Assembly: GCA_005406025.1 (NCBI GenBank)
Contig: BGZK01001358.1
Coordinates: forward strand, 62,001 to 126,000
Source of the DNA: Eumeta japonica
Lineage: Eukaryota > Arthropoda > Insecta > Lepidoptera > Psychidae
Length of the DNA: 64,000 bases
Reading direction: 5' to 3'
Shown: positions 11,230-21,284 of the stretch, piece after piece
How the letters are laid out: the number at the start of each line of letters is the position of its first letter
Numbering within the stretch: the stretch's first letter is position 1
Notes under the pieces: generated by a model
Told to the model about the DNA's origin: nothing
The model's input: the letters and a program-made list of their open reading frames with translations, nothing else
The model's database searches: none
Made by a program: the position numbers and the translations under genes

Positions 11230-11578
11230 AAAAACCTTTTATTTCAGTCCGATGCGAAGTCATTCAGAATAGGTTTTGTGCACGAAGCGAATGATGCACT
11301 TTGGTGTGTCAGGAACTCTATCTTTCATAGGGACTTAGAACTCCCCAATCTCAAAGTACATGGATGCGTCAGAGATTTTATTCAACATAGCGGTTTTTCA
11401 TCCAAATCCATTAATTTCTGCTGCGGCCTCGTACGAGACTCCTCCCGCAAGTCATTTTATTAGAAAGCCACGAAATGTGCTTACAGACCCACTCGATGAC
11501 CTCACTGCTGAGGTCAAAAAAATAATTAGTGTACTTGAAAATTTAGAGGACTCAAAGGAGAGGGGAGAGAAGGATTAA
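11230..11578 (+). pseudogene. C-terminal end of a Jockey-type LINE ORF2
   Basis: Fragment of a non-LTR retrotransposon polyprotein after the RT domain. The first frame shows ALWCVRNSIFHRDLELP. A frameshift near 11360-11390 then leads to MDASEILFNIAVFHPNPLI, SAAASYETPPASHFIRKPRN and VLTDPLDDLTAEV, finishing KERGEKD with a natural-looking stop at 11578. The pattern 'WCVRNS-HRDLELP ... HPNPL--AA-YEPPP-HF-RRPRNVLTDPPDDLT' is the usual C-terminus of Jockey-clade ORF2 in Lepidoptera (from memory). 5'-truncated and frameshifted. It ends exactly where the opposite-strand LINE tail begins. Confidence 0.75.
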
Positions 11579-12062
11579 CTGATTTAAGTTCAAATTCAAA
11601 ATATCTTTATTTCCTAGGTTACAAAATGACACTAGAAATACGTCATAATTTTTTGCGAATTTACACTTTACCGCTCGTTCGGAAGGCAGTTTTCCCTCAA
11701 GAAGAACGAGCAAGAAACTTAAGTGTAGCAGTTTTCTAATGTGCCCATACATAGCCAAAACAAATACAAAACCATTAAGAATGAAACAGCCCGGTAAGAA
11801 GTCGAGCCGCTCATACCCATGGAAATTTGTCTTCTAAATGTTCAGAAATTACATAGTACCCTTTTTTACTGAGTGATTGTTTAATAACACTCTTAAATTT
11901 ATATAGGGATAAATCTTGTATATCTACACGAAACTTAATTGAAGGATATGCGCACAAAGAGCCCACTAAATGAATTTTGACTTTACTTAGTCGTCTAACA
12001 TGTGAAATCAGTTTATTTTTATTTCTGGTATTGAGTTCTACGTAGGCCCCTAAATCAGTCAA
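11579..12062 (-). pseudogene. 5'-truncated LINE: ORF2 C-terminus plus 3' UTR and tail
   Basis: Read on the minus strand from 12062: LNTRNKNKLISHVRRLSKVK, then DIQDLSLYKFKSVIKQSLSK, KGYYVISEHLEDKFPWV, and a stop near 11811. This is the usual end of a CR1-like LINE ORF2 ('RNKNKL...LP-DIQNL-LNKFK--VK--L-KKAYY--DY--D', from memory). A ~190-base 3' UTR follows and the element ends with AATAAAGATATTTTGAATTT GAACTTAAATC at 11579. Only the last ~80 codons survive, the classic result of incomplete target-primed reverse transcription. It lies tail to tail with the plus-strand Jockey fragment. Confidence 0.75.
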
Positions 12063-12069
12063 TCTTCAA

Positions 12070-12291
12070 TGTTTTAAGTCCCGGGGCGCTCTTCGTGCAC
12101 CGGTGTCACTCGGAGGTTTCGACCCGCGTCGAGACCCTCGTGACTCCCTGCGCCGAGGTCATTCGAGCGGATCACCCGTAGGAGAGTCAAGTTTCAGGGG
12201 TTTTTTAGTGTATAGCTCATTAGATTTTTTATCCCCCTCACCCCGAAAGGAGAATCTTGAAAAGAAAAGCTCTCCCACTATAACTTCATAA
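12070..12291 (+). other. GC-rich segment, possibly part of a retroelement
   Basis: A GC-rich block with a 62-codon open frame (MSLGGFDPRRDPRDSLRRGH... ending SPRKENLEKKSSPTITS). Composition differs sharply from the AT-rich flanks and it abuts the truncation point of the LINE at 12062. Arginine/serine-rich frames of this kind occur at the ends of some non-LTR elements, but I do not recognise a specific family, so function is left open. Confidence 0.3.
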
Positions 12292-12497
12292 ATGTAAAAC
12301 ATCTTTGTTTTAGTCTTTACCAATGGGAGGATTCTTAATTTATTATGGACAAATCGCGTGCCCGCCTTTTTGGGTCAATTACAGCGCAGCAGATATCGGG
12401 TTATCTTCTCGGAATTCCCAGGGAATAAAACCACAAATAATCCTATTTTATTTCTCAAATTACAAATATGACATTAATTATAAACAGAAATATATGT

Positions 12498-12498
12498 A

Positions 12499-12558
<60 letters not shown>
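12498..12558. repeat. compound (TC)n(TG)n microsatellite
   Basis: About 11 TC units pass directly into about 19 TG units. The ORF running through it (LSLSLSLCVCVCV) is an artefact of the repeat. Confidence 0.95.
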
Positions 12559-12560
<2 letters not shown>

Positions 12561-12907
12561 ATTTCTAACCTCTTAGATCGTCTTGAAAATATTTCATTGT
12601 AAATTTTTAATATAATTTAAAATACTTGTAAGAATTGAAATGAAAAATCTGGCAACGTGAATAATCGGTAGGAAAGTTTAATATCTCTATTAATCAAAGG
12701 TAAAAAATAAATAGAATAAACAAATAAACAAAAAAACAAATAAATAAATAAAATTTTCCAGGCTACATTGCCGCTTAATACGTACGGTGCATGCAGTCTT
12801 TGTCAAGTTCGTACGATCGGTAAAGACCAAAGCGGCAACGCCAGGTCCAATAATGTGGAAAATTTTGACAAATGTATAATAATATGCAGTTGCATATTTG
12901 TGTTTAC

Positions 12908-13258
12908 TAGCTTAAGCCCGGGGCTACACCCACATAGACGTAAAACCTGTCCTCTTTGAGTGTCTACATCCCGAAAAAGGGTAACTATGTCAAATTTCAG
13001 GTCAATTGGACTTATAGTTTTGTAGATGATCTCATAAAATGATATTTTTTGGATAAAATTTGAGTAAAATTCGTTCTTAGTGAGTGTCTACGTCCTGAAA
13101 AGAGTAACCATGCTGAATTTCAAGTCAATAGGACCTATAGTTTTGGAGATCTCGTATGAGTCGGTCAGTTAGTCAGTCAATCAGTCAGTCATTCAGTCAG
13201 TCAGTCAATCAGTCAGTCAGTCAGTTAGTCAGTCAGTCAGTCAGTCAGTGGTATTTTG
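12908..13258 (-). mobile_element. Helitron-like repeat fragment with internal duplication and (CAGT)n
   Basis: The left boundary ACTAGCTTAAGCCCGGGGCT is, on the minus strand, a GC-rich stem followed by CTAGT, the form of a Helitron 3' end. Inside, one ~60-base unit occurs twice: GAGTGTCTACATCCCGAAAA-GGGTAACTATG near 12957 and GAGTGTCTACGTCCTGAAAA-GAGTAACCATG near 13082. Each is followed by AATTTCA-GTCAAT-GGAC-TATAGTTTT. The right part is a (CAGT)n microsatellite at about 13156-13250. No coding capacity. Confidence 0.45.
13156..13250. repeat. (CAGT)n microsatellite
   Basis: Some 22 units of CAGT with scattered CAAT, TAGT and CATT variants. The translated SQSVSQS run on the plus strand is a consequence of the repeat, not a protein. 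Confidence 0.9.
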
Positions 13259-13259
13259 C

Positions 13260-15300
13260 TTATAAATGTATAGATAAACCCCATAAATTCATATCCATGT
13301 GCACTCACACGGACGTAAATATTGCCAGTTTTTCATGGATTTTAAAATTAAATATCAATATGACTAAGTGATCTTAATACTCCGAAATCACGTAACGAAA
13401 TTCATATTTATAGAACATTTTTTTTTTTTTATGTTAATTGTGAATTTATTTCTATTATACAATCAAAACGCATGACAACATAAATTTTTACGAAATCAAC
13501 ATGTTTCGTTTACTCTTAAGTTTAGGATTATTTAGAAATCGCGGTCAAAGGTGAATCAGTCTGACGCACCAAGGGTTCCACACAAATAACATAGACAAGC
13601 TTTGATACAAATAACGTATACGGGCTGCGTCCTGTCGTTCCTAGTTTATAAATAAATGAGTTGGAACAATGATTAATGAATTATAAATATATTTATTGTT
13701 TTTCAAAATTGTGCTCTTTTAAACATAATGTTTATTTTTTCTGTGACATTTAATAGCGGACTTTTCATGATACTGAATTATTTCAGATCGTCTAGCTGAC
13801 AACTGTTACGCTTAAGATAGGAATCGCCTATTCCTTACGCAAATCGTTGCTTTCACGGGACTTTGAACGCCTTCTCGCGCTTTCGGCACATGTTGCTTTG
13901 TTTCCTTCATTCTTTTCAGCGTCTAAATTGCCATATTGATTCGAACTAATCCTACTTGCCTATTTTTTTTTCAGTATGCTGAGATCGATTAAACTTGAAG
14001 AGGGACCATTGACTACGTAACAAAGGCAAAACCCTTGTATACTCGATTTGTACAAATATATATATATAAGTACAGTACTTTTTAATGAAAACTCCGCATG
14101 ATTAAAATCAAGATATTCAGTTCCGATGATATTCAGCTTTGATGCGTGGACGGTGCATCAGAATACGGTCATTAGGGTGTCTACTTTGTCGGTTACGAAA
14201 GCCTAAAATTAGTTACGTCTATATTTTCTTTCCACTATCGCTTTTATTGCTCACAACATAAAGCCTATATTTATTTGTGTTAAGTTTCTTTAATGTAGCC
14301 CGCATATTGCACATACGTATAGTTCCGTACCGAGGGCAAAGCTCACGAGATAACCGAGCGAGCGACACACGCGTCTATGAATAAAACACAACTGCTCGCC
14401 GTAAATATTTGCGGCTCTCGGTGAATGTACCGCGTTTCGGTGGGCAATATTACGCCGTTTCGGAATATGCGCTCTTTTGTGGTTACGTAAACCGGAATAC
14501 AGTCTAAGTTCGGTTCGTGCCGGGACGAAATTCGCCGACATTCGTAGGGTTTTTCTTTCCTTTTATGAGCACTTCCCTTTTATTGCTTAAACCTGAAAGC
14601 GTTTTTTTTTCAACAATCGTTAACGACAACGACACCTAACGACGACCGTCGTGATATGAAGCTCTAAGCTTTTCCGTTCAGAAATTCGATAACATTTTAA
14701 GCGACGACAAAATCGGGTCTACAATTTGAGAATATCGCACGAGGGGTCGGGCCGGAAGGATCTATCAGCTCTAGTATGCGTAAGGTGTTTGTCATTTGAT
14801 ACGTCGGCCGATAGCCTGTCGACGACACGTCGCGTGGTCGACGAGGATCGTGTCGGTATTATATGTGGGCGAGTGACTGGGACATTGGCGAGGACATAAC
14901 ATCGTTAACTTGTCAGTGAATGAAGGCACTCTCTATTTCGAATATCTGTAAGTCACATTTCTTTATAAATTACCAAGTAGAACCTTAATTTTGTTAGTTA
15001 CAGTTAAAGGTACGGATCTTCTAAAATACGTTTGGTTTGTTTATAGCTAGGAGAGAGAATTTTTTTTCGTATCACCGTTACCTTATTTTCGCCATTTAAA
15101 TCTTATAAAAGTAATTTATAAGAATTAGAACTGATAGGCGAATACACACGCATGTTTGTGTATGTGTGTGCGTGCGACAATGTGAGCGTGAATAATTTGG
15201 CGTTTGTTTATTCTTCTTATGATCTATTTCACAAAACAGCATTTGTTTGGGATACAAAAAATAAATAGAATAGTGAAACTGCAATGTATGTTATCATGTT
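13260..15300. other. non-coding; GC-richer block at about 14290-14900
   Basis: Mostly AT-rich. The block at about 14290-14900 is enriched in CpG and carries an 83-codon minus-strand ORF (MSANFVPARTELRLYSGLRN...) that I do not recognise, plus several short palindromes such as GACGACGTCG-like runs near 14820. It is a candidate for regulatory DNA or an exon of a neighbouring gene, but there is no supporting homology. Confidence 0.4.
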
Positions 15301-15304
15301 TTTG

Positions 15305-15405
15305 AGTTATTACAGTAGACTGCCTTTTGGGCATAAGGGCCTCCGTGAACGGCGGTGATCATTTCCTCTCCGGTAGCTTTTATGTTTGTTTCTCCCTTTA
15401 AATAC
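15305..15405. repeat. short interspersed repeat fragment
   Basis: Contains GTAGACTGCCTTTTGGGCAT, then AAGGGCCTCCGTGAACGGCG and GTGATCATTTCCTCTCCGGT. Sequence of the style GGTGATCATTTACCATCAGG is common in lepidopteran SINE-like repeats (from memory). No promoter boxes can be identified, so it is called a fragment only. Confidence 0.35.
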
Positions 15406-15769
15406 CTATATATCATAATGTATAGATTAGTTAACCCCAAGACAGTCAACTTTAATAAATACAAACATTACATTTATTTACTATTTCGTTAGCTGTAAAA
15501 GCCGGTAACTAAAATGAATGATTCTGTTAAGAAAAGATATATGAAAGTAAATGTCAGAAAAACTAATTATAATAATATAATATCTTCGGACATAGCTACA
15601 TCACCATGGGACTTTAATAGGAAGGTAGAAGAGCTTACTGGGCTACATTTGGGAAACTTTTTATCGCGATATTTTTACGGGTTCCTACAACAGTCATTAG
15701 TCAATACAAAAGATGTACAAAAGATTTTAATAATTCTTTGACTCATAGATAGCTACTCTATTCCCGAGT

Positions 15770-16144
15770 AATATAGTAATATATTTGGATATTAGTATTT
15801 ACTTCTAACTTCATCCAAATCGAAACTGGTACTGGGAGCGGAGTTGAAATTGAAAGCTGAACAGGGAGCAAAATTGAGAAAAAAACCAGAATCAGAATCG
15901 AAAGCGGGACCGGGATCGAAATTGAGAACGGGAATAGGGTCGAAAACAAGTATGGGGACGGATCAGAAACAAAAGAGTGTCTGGGATCTGAATCGAAAAT
16001 GATATCGGAGTTTAAATTGACATTGATCCATACAAAAGAGGAAAAAATTCATTCTATATCCATGGTGGCGCAGCTGCGGGCATTAACTATACGGGCAAGT
16101 CACCTATAAGAAAGTGCAGAACGACATCTGCCGGGCCGGCTAGT
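15770..16144 (+). mobile_element. Helitron-like non-autonomous repeat, copy 2
   Basis: The same layout as 5441-5738. A variable purine-rich core (GGGAGCGGAGTTGAAATTGA, GGGACCGGGATCGAAATTGA, GGGAATAGGGTCGAAAAC) is followed by the conserved CATGGTGGCGCAGCTGCGGG and GCAGAACGACATCTGCCGGG. It ends CCGGCTAGT at 16144, i.e. CTAG followed by T. The end is better preserved than in copy 1. The core units of roughly 12-24 bases vary in number between copies, minisatellite-like. No protein is encoded; the hydrophobic minus-strand ORF is a shadow of the core. Confidence 0.6.
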
Positions 16145-16315
16145 ATATATATATATATATATATATAATACATAAAAACACCCAAACTCGAGACAGATAT
16201 TAATTTTTAATTGAACAAATAAATGTTTGTCTTGTGCGGAAATCGAATCCACGCCTCCAGTGCAGCGAGTAAGGGTCATTACCAACTGCACCATTCAGGC
16301 AGTCGAAGGTGATGG
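16145..16315 (-). mobile_element. tRNA-derived SINE with (TA)n tail
   Basis: On the minus strand the element reads from about 16315 down to 16145. The internal RNA polymerase III promoter is visible: box A TGGTGCAGTTGGTA (16293-16280) and box B GGATTCGATTTCC (16250-16238), 29 bases apart, as in tRNA genes. A body with GACAAACATTTATTTGTTCA and GAGTTTGGGTGTTTTTATGT follows, and the 3' tail is a (TA)n run at 16145-16167. Such SINEs with simple-repeat tails rely on LINE machinery. The tail abuts the CTAGT end of the Helitron-like copy. Confidence 0.8.
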
Positions 16316-16869
16316 TGCTTGAAAGAAACAAAATCACGACTGAATGCGATGTACGTATAAGGTTGGGGAAATTTTATTTTCGTATTCTATATAGAAATTA
16401 AAGATAATTTTTCATCATATTTTATTTACATTTAATTATAATATGTACAAGCCATTTCGTTCAACAACCTGTTTCTATTTTGTAGATAGTAACATAATCC
16501 TATTGATGTAGAAATTTTGGGACTTCTGATCAAAAAACTGCGACGTAGTTTTGACAGTCCTCTCTTGATGTTAACCTAATACTTCCTAAATAATCCTGAA
16601 GAGAACGAAACAGATGAAAATCTGGGGTGAAAGGTCAGGGCTATACGTTAGATTCACTCATTTTTGTATACAAAAAAACAATGGAAAAATGGCGAGACAC
16701 CATTTTTGTTTTTACTTTTTCTTAAGTGTCATCTATTTAAAAATATCAAAAATAGCCAAATAGAAACAGCACAACCAAAGAGATTTTACTACAACTTTTT
16801 ACTTATAAAATACGAAAAAACTGTTTCCCGATCTATATATAGAAGGTACGAGAGTCAAACAAGAGAAAG

Positions 16870-17260
16870 TTTGTACACTTGGCTAGTCTGTTTAAAAATG
16901 GTAATAAACATAATAGAGATACGGAAAGGAGAGTGAAAGCAAAAAATAAAATGAATGGGGCCTTGCTTGCTATTAGGAATATTAAAAGCGTTTCACGACA
17001 AGCACGTTTGGCTATCCATAATGGGGTCTATAATAGGGTGGAGATGCGATCTCTGTGTTTTATTGTGGAGTGTCTCGGAAAGACGTAGAAACAATGATGT
17101 CAGAGAATGGTGTGGTTTGAAGGAAGAAGTAGTAACTAGACTAGAAAGAAGTACTTGCGGCGGTATGGCCATCTGGAAAGGATGAATGAAAATAGACCGA
17201 CAAAACACATCTAAAAAGCGAATGTGTGTGAATGGAAAGGTCGGTAAAAGTCGCCCTTGA
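16870..17260 (+). pseudogene. LINE reverse transcriptase C-terminal fragment with internal deletion
   Basis: The frame starting at 16879 reads SLFKNGNKHNRDTERRVKAK, NKMNGALLAIRNIKSVSRQA and RLAIHNGVYNRVEMRSLCF. After a frameshift it continues NDVREWCGLKEEVVTRLERS. In the family as I remember it, LAIHNGV is followed by LIPTLMYGSESWVWQKKNES and then RINAVEMRSL. Here about 20 codons are missing between NGV and NRVEMRS, a clean internal deletion. The region corresponds to the RT thumb and following part of ORF2. Non-functional. Confidence 0.75.
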
Positions 17261-18890
17261 AATAGGCGTGACTTTATATTATTTTTATTATTTCGTATTT
17301 TACATAAAAATACACATATGTTGTCTCAAACATTTTGGTAGTTTTCGTTGACAAATAAATTTTGTTTCGTGCAACATGTAATTTGTTACATTTGTAACAA
17401 AATAATATAACAATAATATATAAGAAAAGATATTGCTTAACAATTTTATCTGAAGCCTTTAAAGTACAAAAACAGATGAACTAAACGGGAAAAAAATATT
17501 TTTACGCTCTCAACAAAATTGAATTATTTGAGAAGATTATAAAGAAAGTATTTTTTGAATACCAGACTTTTTTATGTACTTATTAAATTAACGCATAATG
17601 CTAGAATCTGTGTGACCTAAATTATTATATATTAATATTAGGCTTCCTAAGTCCCATCCTGGATATCTATAATATCTTCAATTTATTGAGCTCAGTTGAC
17701 GCAATATTTTGAATTCTATTACAGATAATCTGATAATATTTTAATATTGCTATCAATACAATGTACTCGATAACTATCGAATGGACGCTGTTGTAGCTAA
17801 TTCTGAGAATGTAAAATATTTATATATTTTCCTATAGAAATATAAAATAAAATTACTTTCAACAAAAAATGACGCGTTGTTGTGTTTTTAATGCGCTGAA
17901 ATAGATGTTCGCCACTTTCTTAAAGACTACAAAACTCGAATACTTTAATTGAAAGCTCTTCAAAGGGATAAATTTAAGCTTAAGGGATTTTGAGTTTATA
18001 CTATAAACATTTTGTAGGCAACGGCTACGAAAAGTCATCAAATACCGAAAATAAATATTTATTTTAGTTTGGAAAATCGATATAAAGTATGACATTTAGT
18101 TGACAAGTTCTCAAGTTAAGTATTTTTTTTTCATACATTAGAATATCAAAATAAACATCTAAAGAAATCTGCTAAATTACGTTTATAAAGTAGTAATTAC
18201 AGGTAATTCTACAATATAGTGGTTAATGGAACGGAGTTACAATATATCTTACTTCAAGATGGTCTGGATATAAAGAGATAGAGCATTACATTCATCTACA
18301 TGTGACAATCACATTACAATAGGAATTACAAAGGAACTAAATACGTAGGCGCCTTCTCTATTTTGCTTTCGTCGGCCAACCTCATTGTTCAGTAATTTAT
18401 TTTGTGTCTTAACATGTAAGTGTAAACAATTTGATTGGTAATAATTTTTTATTTTATCTTTACCTATAAGATTTTTTTAGCTAGCTGATTTTCTTTTCTT
18501 TGTTCTTTAATGTAATTAAAGCCGCGCCCTTATTAACAAATTTAATAAATGTGTAAATATAAATGATTTAAATAATGTAAACGGACTTAGGTTAAGGAGT
18601 CTTTCCCATGTTTAGTTGTGTTTTTGTGTATTAAATAATTGTCTATACCCTTTAATAAAGTGTCGTTACCCTGTTAGGGATTAGTTATTAGGAATTGTTT
18701 TATTGTTTGAGTGTTTTATTTAGTGGAATATTTATTGTTTTATTGTGTTATATCGTATTTAATTGTAAATACGAAAGTATTGTGATGCACATATGAATTG
18801 CATATTAAATTGTGCCTTGACGGGAGGGACCAACGGGAGGCCGAAAGCTGGGGCGGTCTGTATGGTACGGCCGTGAATCGGTGTATTGAG
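17261..18890. other. AT-rich non-coding DNA
   Basis: No recognisable coding frame or repeat ends; the 78-codon minus ORF at 17859-18095 matches nothing. Confidence 0.5.
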
Positions 18891-19375
18891 CGCATGTGGC
18901 GCTCTTGCTTGGGCATACAGATCGACCGCTCCATGCGCATGGCCGCTCAAGTGGAACAAGTTATCCACTAGAGCAGAGCCGCGCGGAGCATGCTGCGCCC
19001 AGTGCTCCGATCGCACCTGCCGCTCAGGGCCAAACTCGCCCTATAAGGGCTACATACGTTCCCGGTTAACATATGCGGCACCAGCATGGTACGCACTCTG
19101 CTCCACAACACAGAGGAAGAGGATCCAAGCCCAGCAGAGCATCGCCCTACGGACGATAGTGGGAGCGGGCCGGTATGTCTTAAATGACGTTATCGCTCGC
19201 GACCTCTGTATCGAGACCGTGGAGGAATTCATCCGGCGCATTGCCCGCCGGATGTTCGACATCGCTGATCAGGGCCCACATGAATTCCTCCGGAACATCG
19301 CACCGACGCACGAGAGGTCGCCGAGCGGCCGACCGCTCCCTAGAGAAATCACCAAAACGCCTCCTCCCAAACAGT
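18890..19375 (+). pseudogene. Jockey-type LINE reverse transcriptase C-terminus
   Basis: From 18890 one frame reads RMWRSCLGIQIDRSMRMAAQ, VEQVIH*SRAARSMLRPVLR, then SHLPLRAKLAL. A single-base shift after 19040 continues YKGYIRSRLTYAAPAWYALC, RKRIQAQQSIALRTIVGAGR, DVIARDLCIETVEEFIRRIA, RRMFDIADQGPHEFLRNI and PREITKTPPPKQ to a stop at 19375. This is the thumb and C-terminal part of ORF2 of a Jockey-clade non-LTR retrotransposon. The block is strikingly GC-rich relative to its flanks, and only one stop and one frameshift are seen, so it is one of the younger remnants here. The RT active site lies upstream and is absent. Confidence 0.85.
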
Positions 19376-21280
19376 GAAGCAGGACCTGCGAGAACTAGAT
19401 GTCAAACTGGATTCCCGTAAAGGGGACCACAACCACAGGAACTGTCGGGGTTGTTTCCCCGACGAGAAGACGCCCGGGCATGAGGCAACAATAAGTCCTC
19501 CGACCCGAACCTACACCCATAGACAACGAGGGTGTGGAAGCTCCACGAACGAACGAACGCTCTTGCTTAAATAATGAAGTGCATTGTTATGCCCCTTCGA
19601 ATATAATGTATGTAGTTTATATGTCCAGGTGTATGCGCCATCTATAAATTGCAGCGATTTTGGAGCATCCGTCGCAGTTGTACTCCGGTCGCCACATGTG
19701 AATCTCGTGCTGAAATATAGAAGTCTAAATGTCAACGCTGTTTGTTATTTCTGCCTACAACGCAAGAAATCCGTTCTCCGAGGCGATTGTAGAAAAAATC
19801 CGAATTCCGGGCTTACGCGGCGGTAGAAAAATCGCCGTTACGCATACCGTCCGTTTTCTGTTATGGATAATTTTGTGAACAAATTGGAAGCTTATAACGA
19901 TAAGCATACAATTTAGAACGTATTATTTAGTATTAGTTGTTTGTAAAAGACAAATTGTATTAATTACAAGAAATCGTAAGAAAAAAAAAAAGGCAAATTT
20001 CTGCGTTAGTTTTCTGTATATTTATGAATAAATTTCCTTCTACTTATGAATAAATTTACTACTACTTTGTAACCTGAAACTTAAATGTGGGAGTGGAGGC
20101 TGGATTTATTGAGCATTACATATAATCGATTTCAAATCGATATTTTGTAAAAATATATTTAATCTATTTCGGAATTACATTAAAGAGATATAATTGTTGG
20201 AGAAAATATTTTGTTCATGAGAGATTATCCTTTGGGTACTTACATTGAAAATCAACTCAATAACAAAAAGAATAAAACTAAAAATTCAGTGCCAAAATCA
20301 TATTTATTGACTCGGTACTGATAAATCGTAGAACGTCTCTAGTTATTATTTTATAATAAAAATATTTTTTATTGATCTTAGAAAAACGTTGGAATATAAA
20401 AATTAACGTTTTTAGGTAGACGTTTTTAGTTAGTTAGTTTAGTTTAGAAACGACCGATTTAAAAAAAATCATAATTCCTAAATTTTAATTATTTTCAAAA
20501 ATTATAAAAGCGATTCAGATATTGAGGCAATCTTTAATATAAAAAAAAAAAAGACAAAGTATCTAAATATGTTTAAAAGTTTAAAAACTTCCCTAAAATT
20601 CCCATTTCTAGAGGTTTTTTTTAGATTTACTAAAATAACGAAATATTCGAAATTTTTTTTACCATCATGTAGTTCTTGTCCACACGCATCTTTTAACAAC
20701 TTAATCATTTACTTAGACCTAGAGTTTACGCCGGCAGAGCGAACCCCATTTTTGCAGTAAATGGGCGACCGAAAAAACATTTTCAATCTTAAAAACGATA
20801 TAAAAATGCAGTGTACATAGCAAAAGTCTACAAAATTCTGGAAAATATAAAATACACTCTCACCTTCGTCGCCTCGCCGCGCCGCCGCCGCCACGCGGCC
20901 AGACGAGCAAACTTCCGTCCGCCACTTCGAATCAAAATGATTGATTGAAAGTATTAAGTGCTCCGAGATTCTCCCGCTACACAAGTAAAGTACTTCATAC
21001 GTAATTAATATCCACTATTAATTTCAAACTACCCTTGTAGATGTCAGCTTTCAGATAGCAAGTTTATTTTGGAAGTTTTATAAATGGCCGGGATATCGGG
21101 TTTCTTGTATAGAATTAAACTCTTGACTGATGAGTCGATGTTAATTATAGAGACAGCTCAATTTACCAATTGACAGTTTATACAAAATATATTTTGAGCG
21201 ATTCCCATTAGATAAATGTTTACTTTGATATTAACTAATGCTGTATATAAACGGCTTTTACCTGGGTCAATCTGAAAGTT
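19376..21280. other. LINE 3' flank, then non-coding DNA with a small GC-rich spot
   Basis: GC-rich sequence continues to about 19560 and probably includes the 3' UTR of the Jockey fragment, with an ACGAACGAACG run at 19548. Later DNA is AT-rich. At about 20865-20945 a short CpG-rich spot contains CGCCGCGCCGCCGCCGCCAC. It could be regulatory; no gene is supported. Confidence 0.4.
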
Positions 21281-21284
21281 CTTG

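Noticed and set aside
12323..12568. 81-codon ORF ending in LSLSLSLCVCVCV
   Set aside because: Its last third is translated microsatellite and the rest is unrecognised.
13156..13250. Possible CRISPR-like array of short repeats
   Set aside because: Units are a 4-base microsatellite without unique spacers, in eukaryotic DNA.
13156..13371. Glutamine/serine-rich 71-codon ORF
   Set aside because: Translation of the (CAGT)n microsatellite.
16238..16293. A functional tRNA gene
   Set aside because: Box A and box B are present, but no acceptor-stem pairing was found and the sequence runs into a SINE body with a (TA)n tail.
18886..19377. 163-codon intact gene
   Set aside because: The frame is the RT C-terminus of a Jockey-type LINE only after 19040; its first ~50 codons are out of frame relative to the element, where the real homology lies in another frame.
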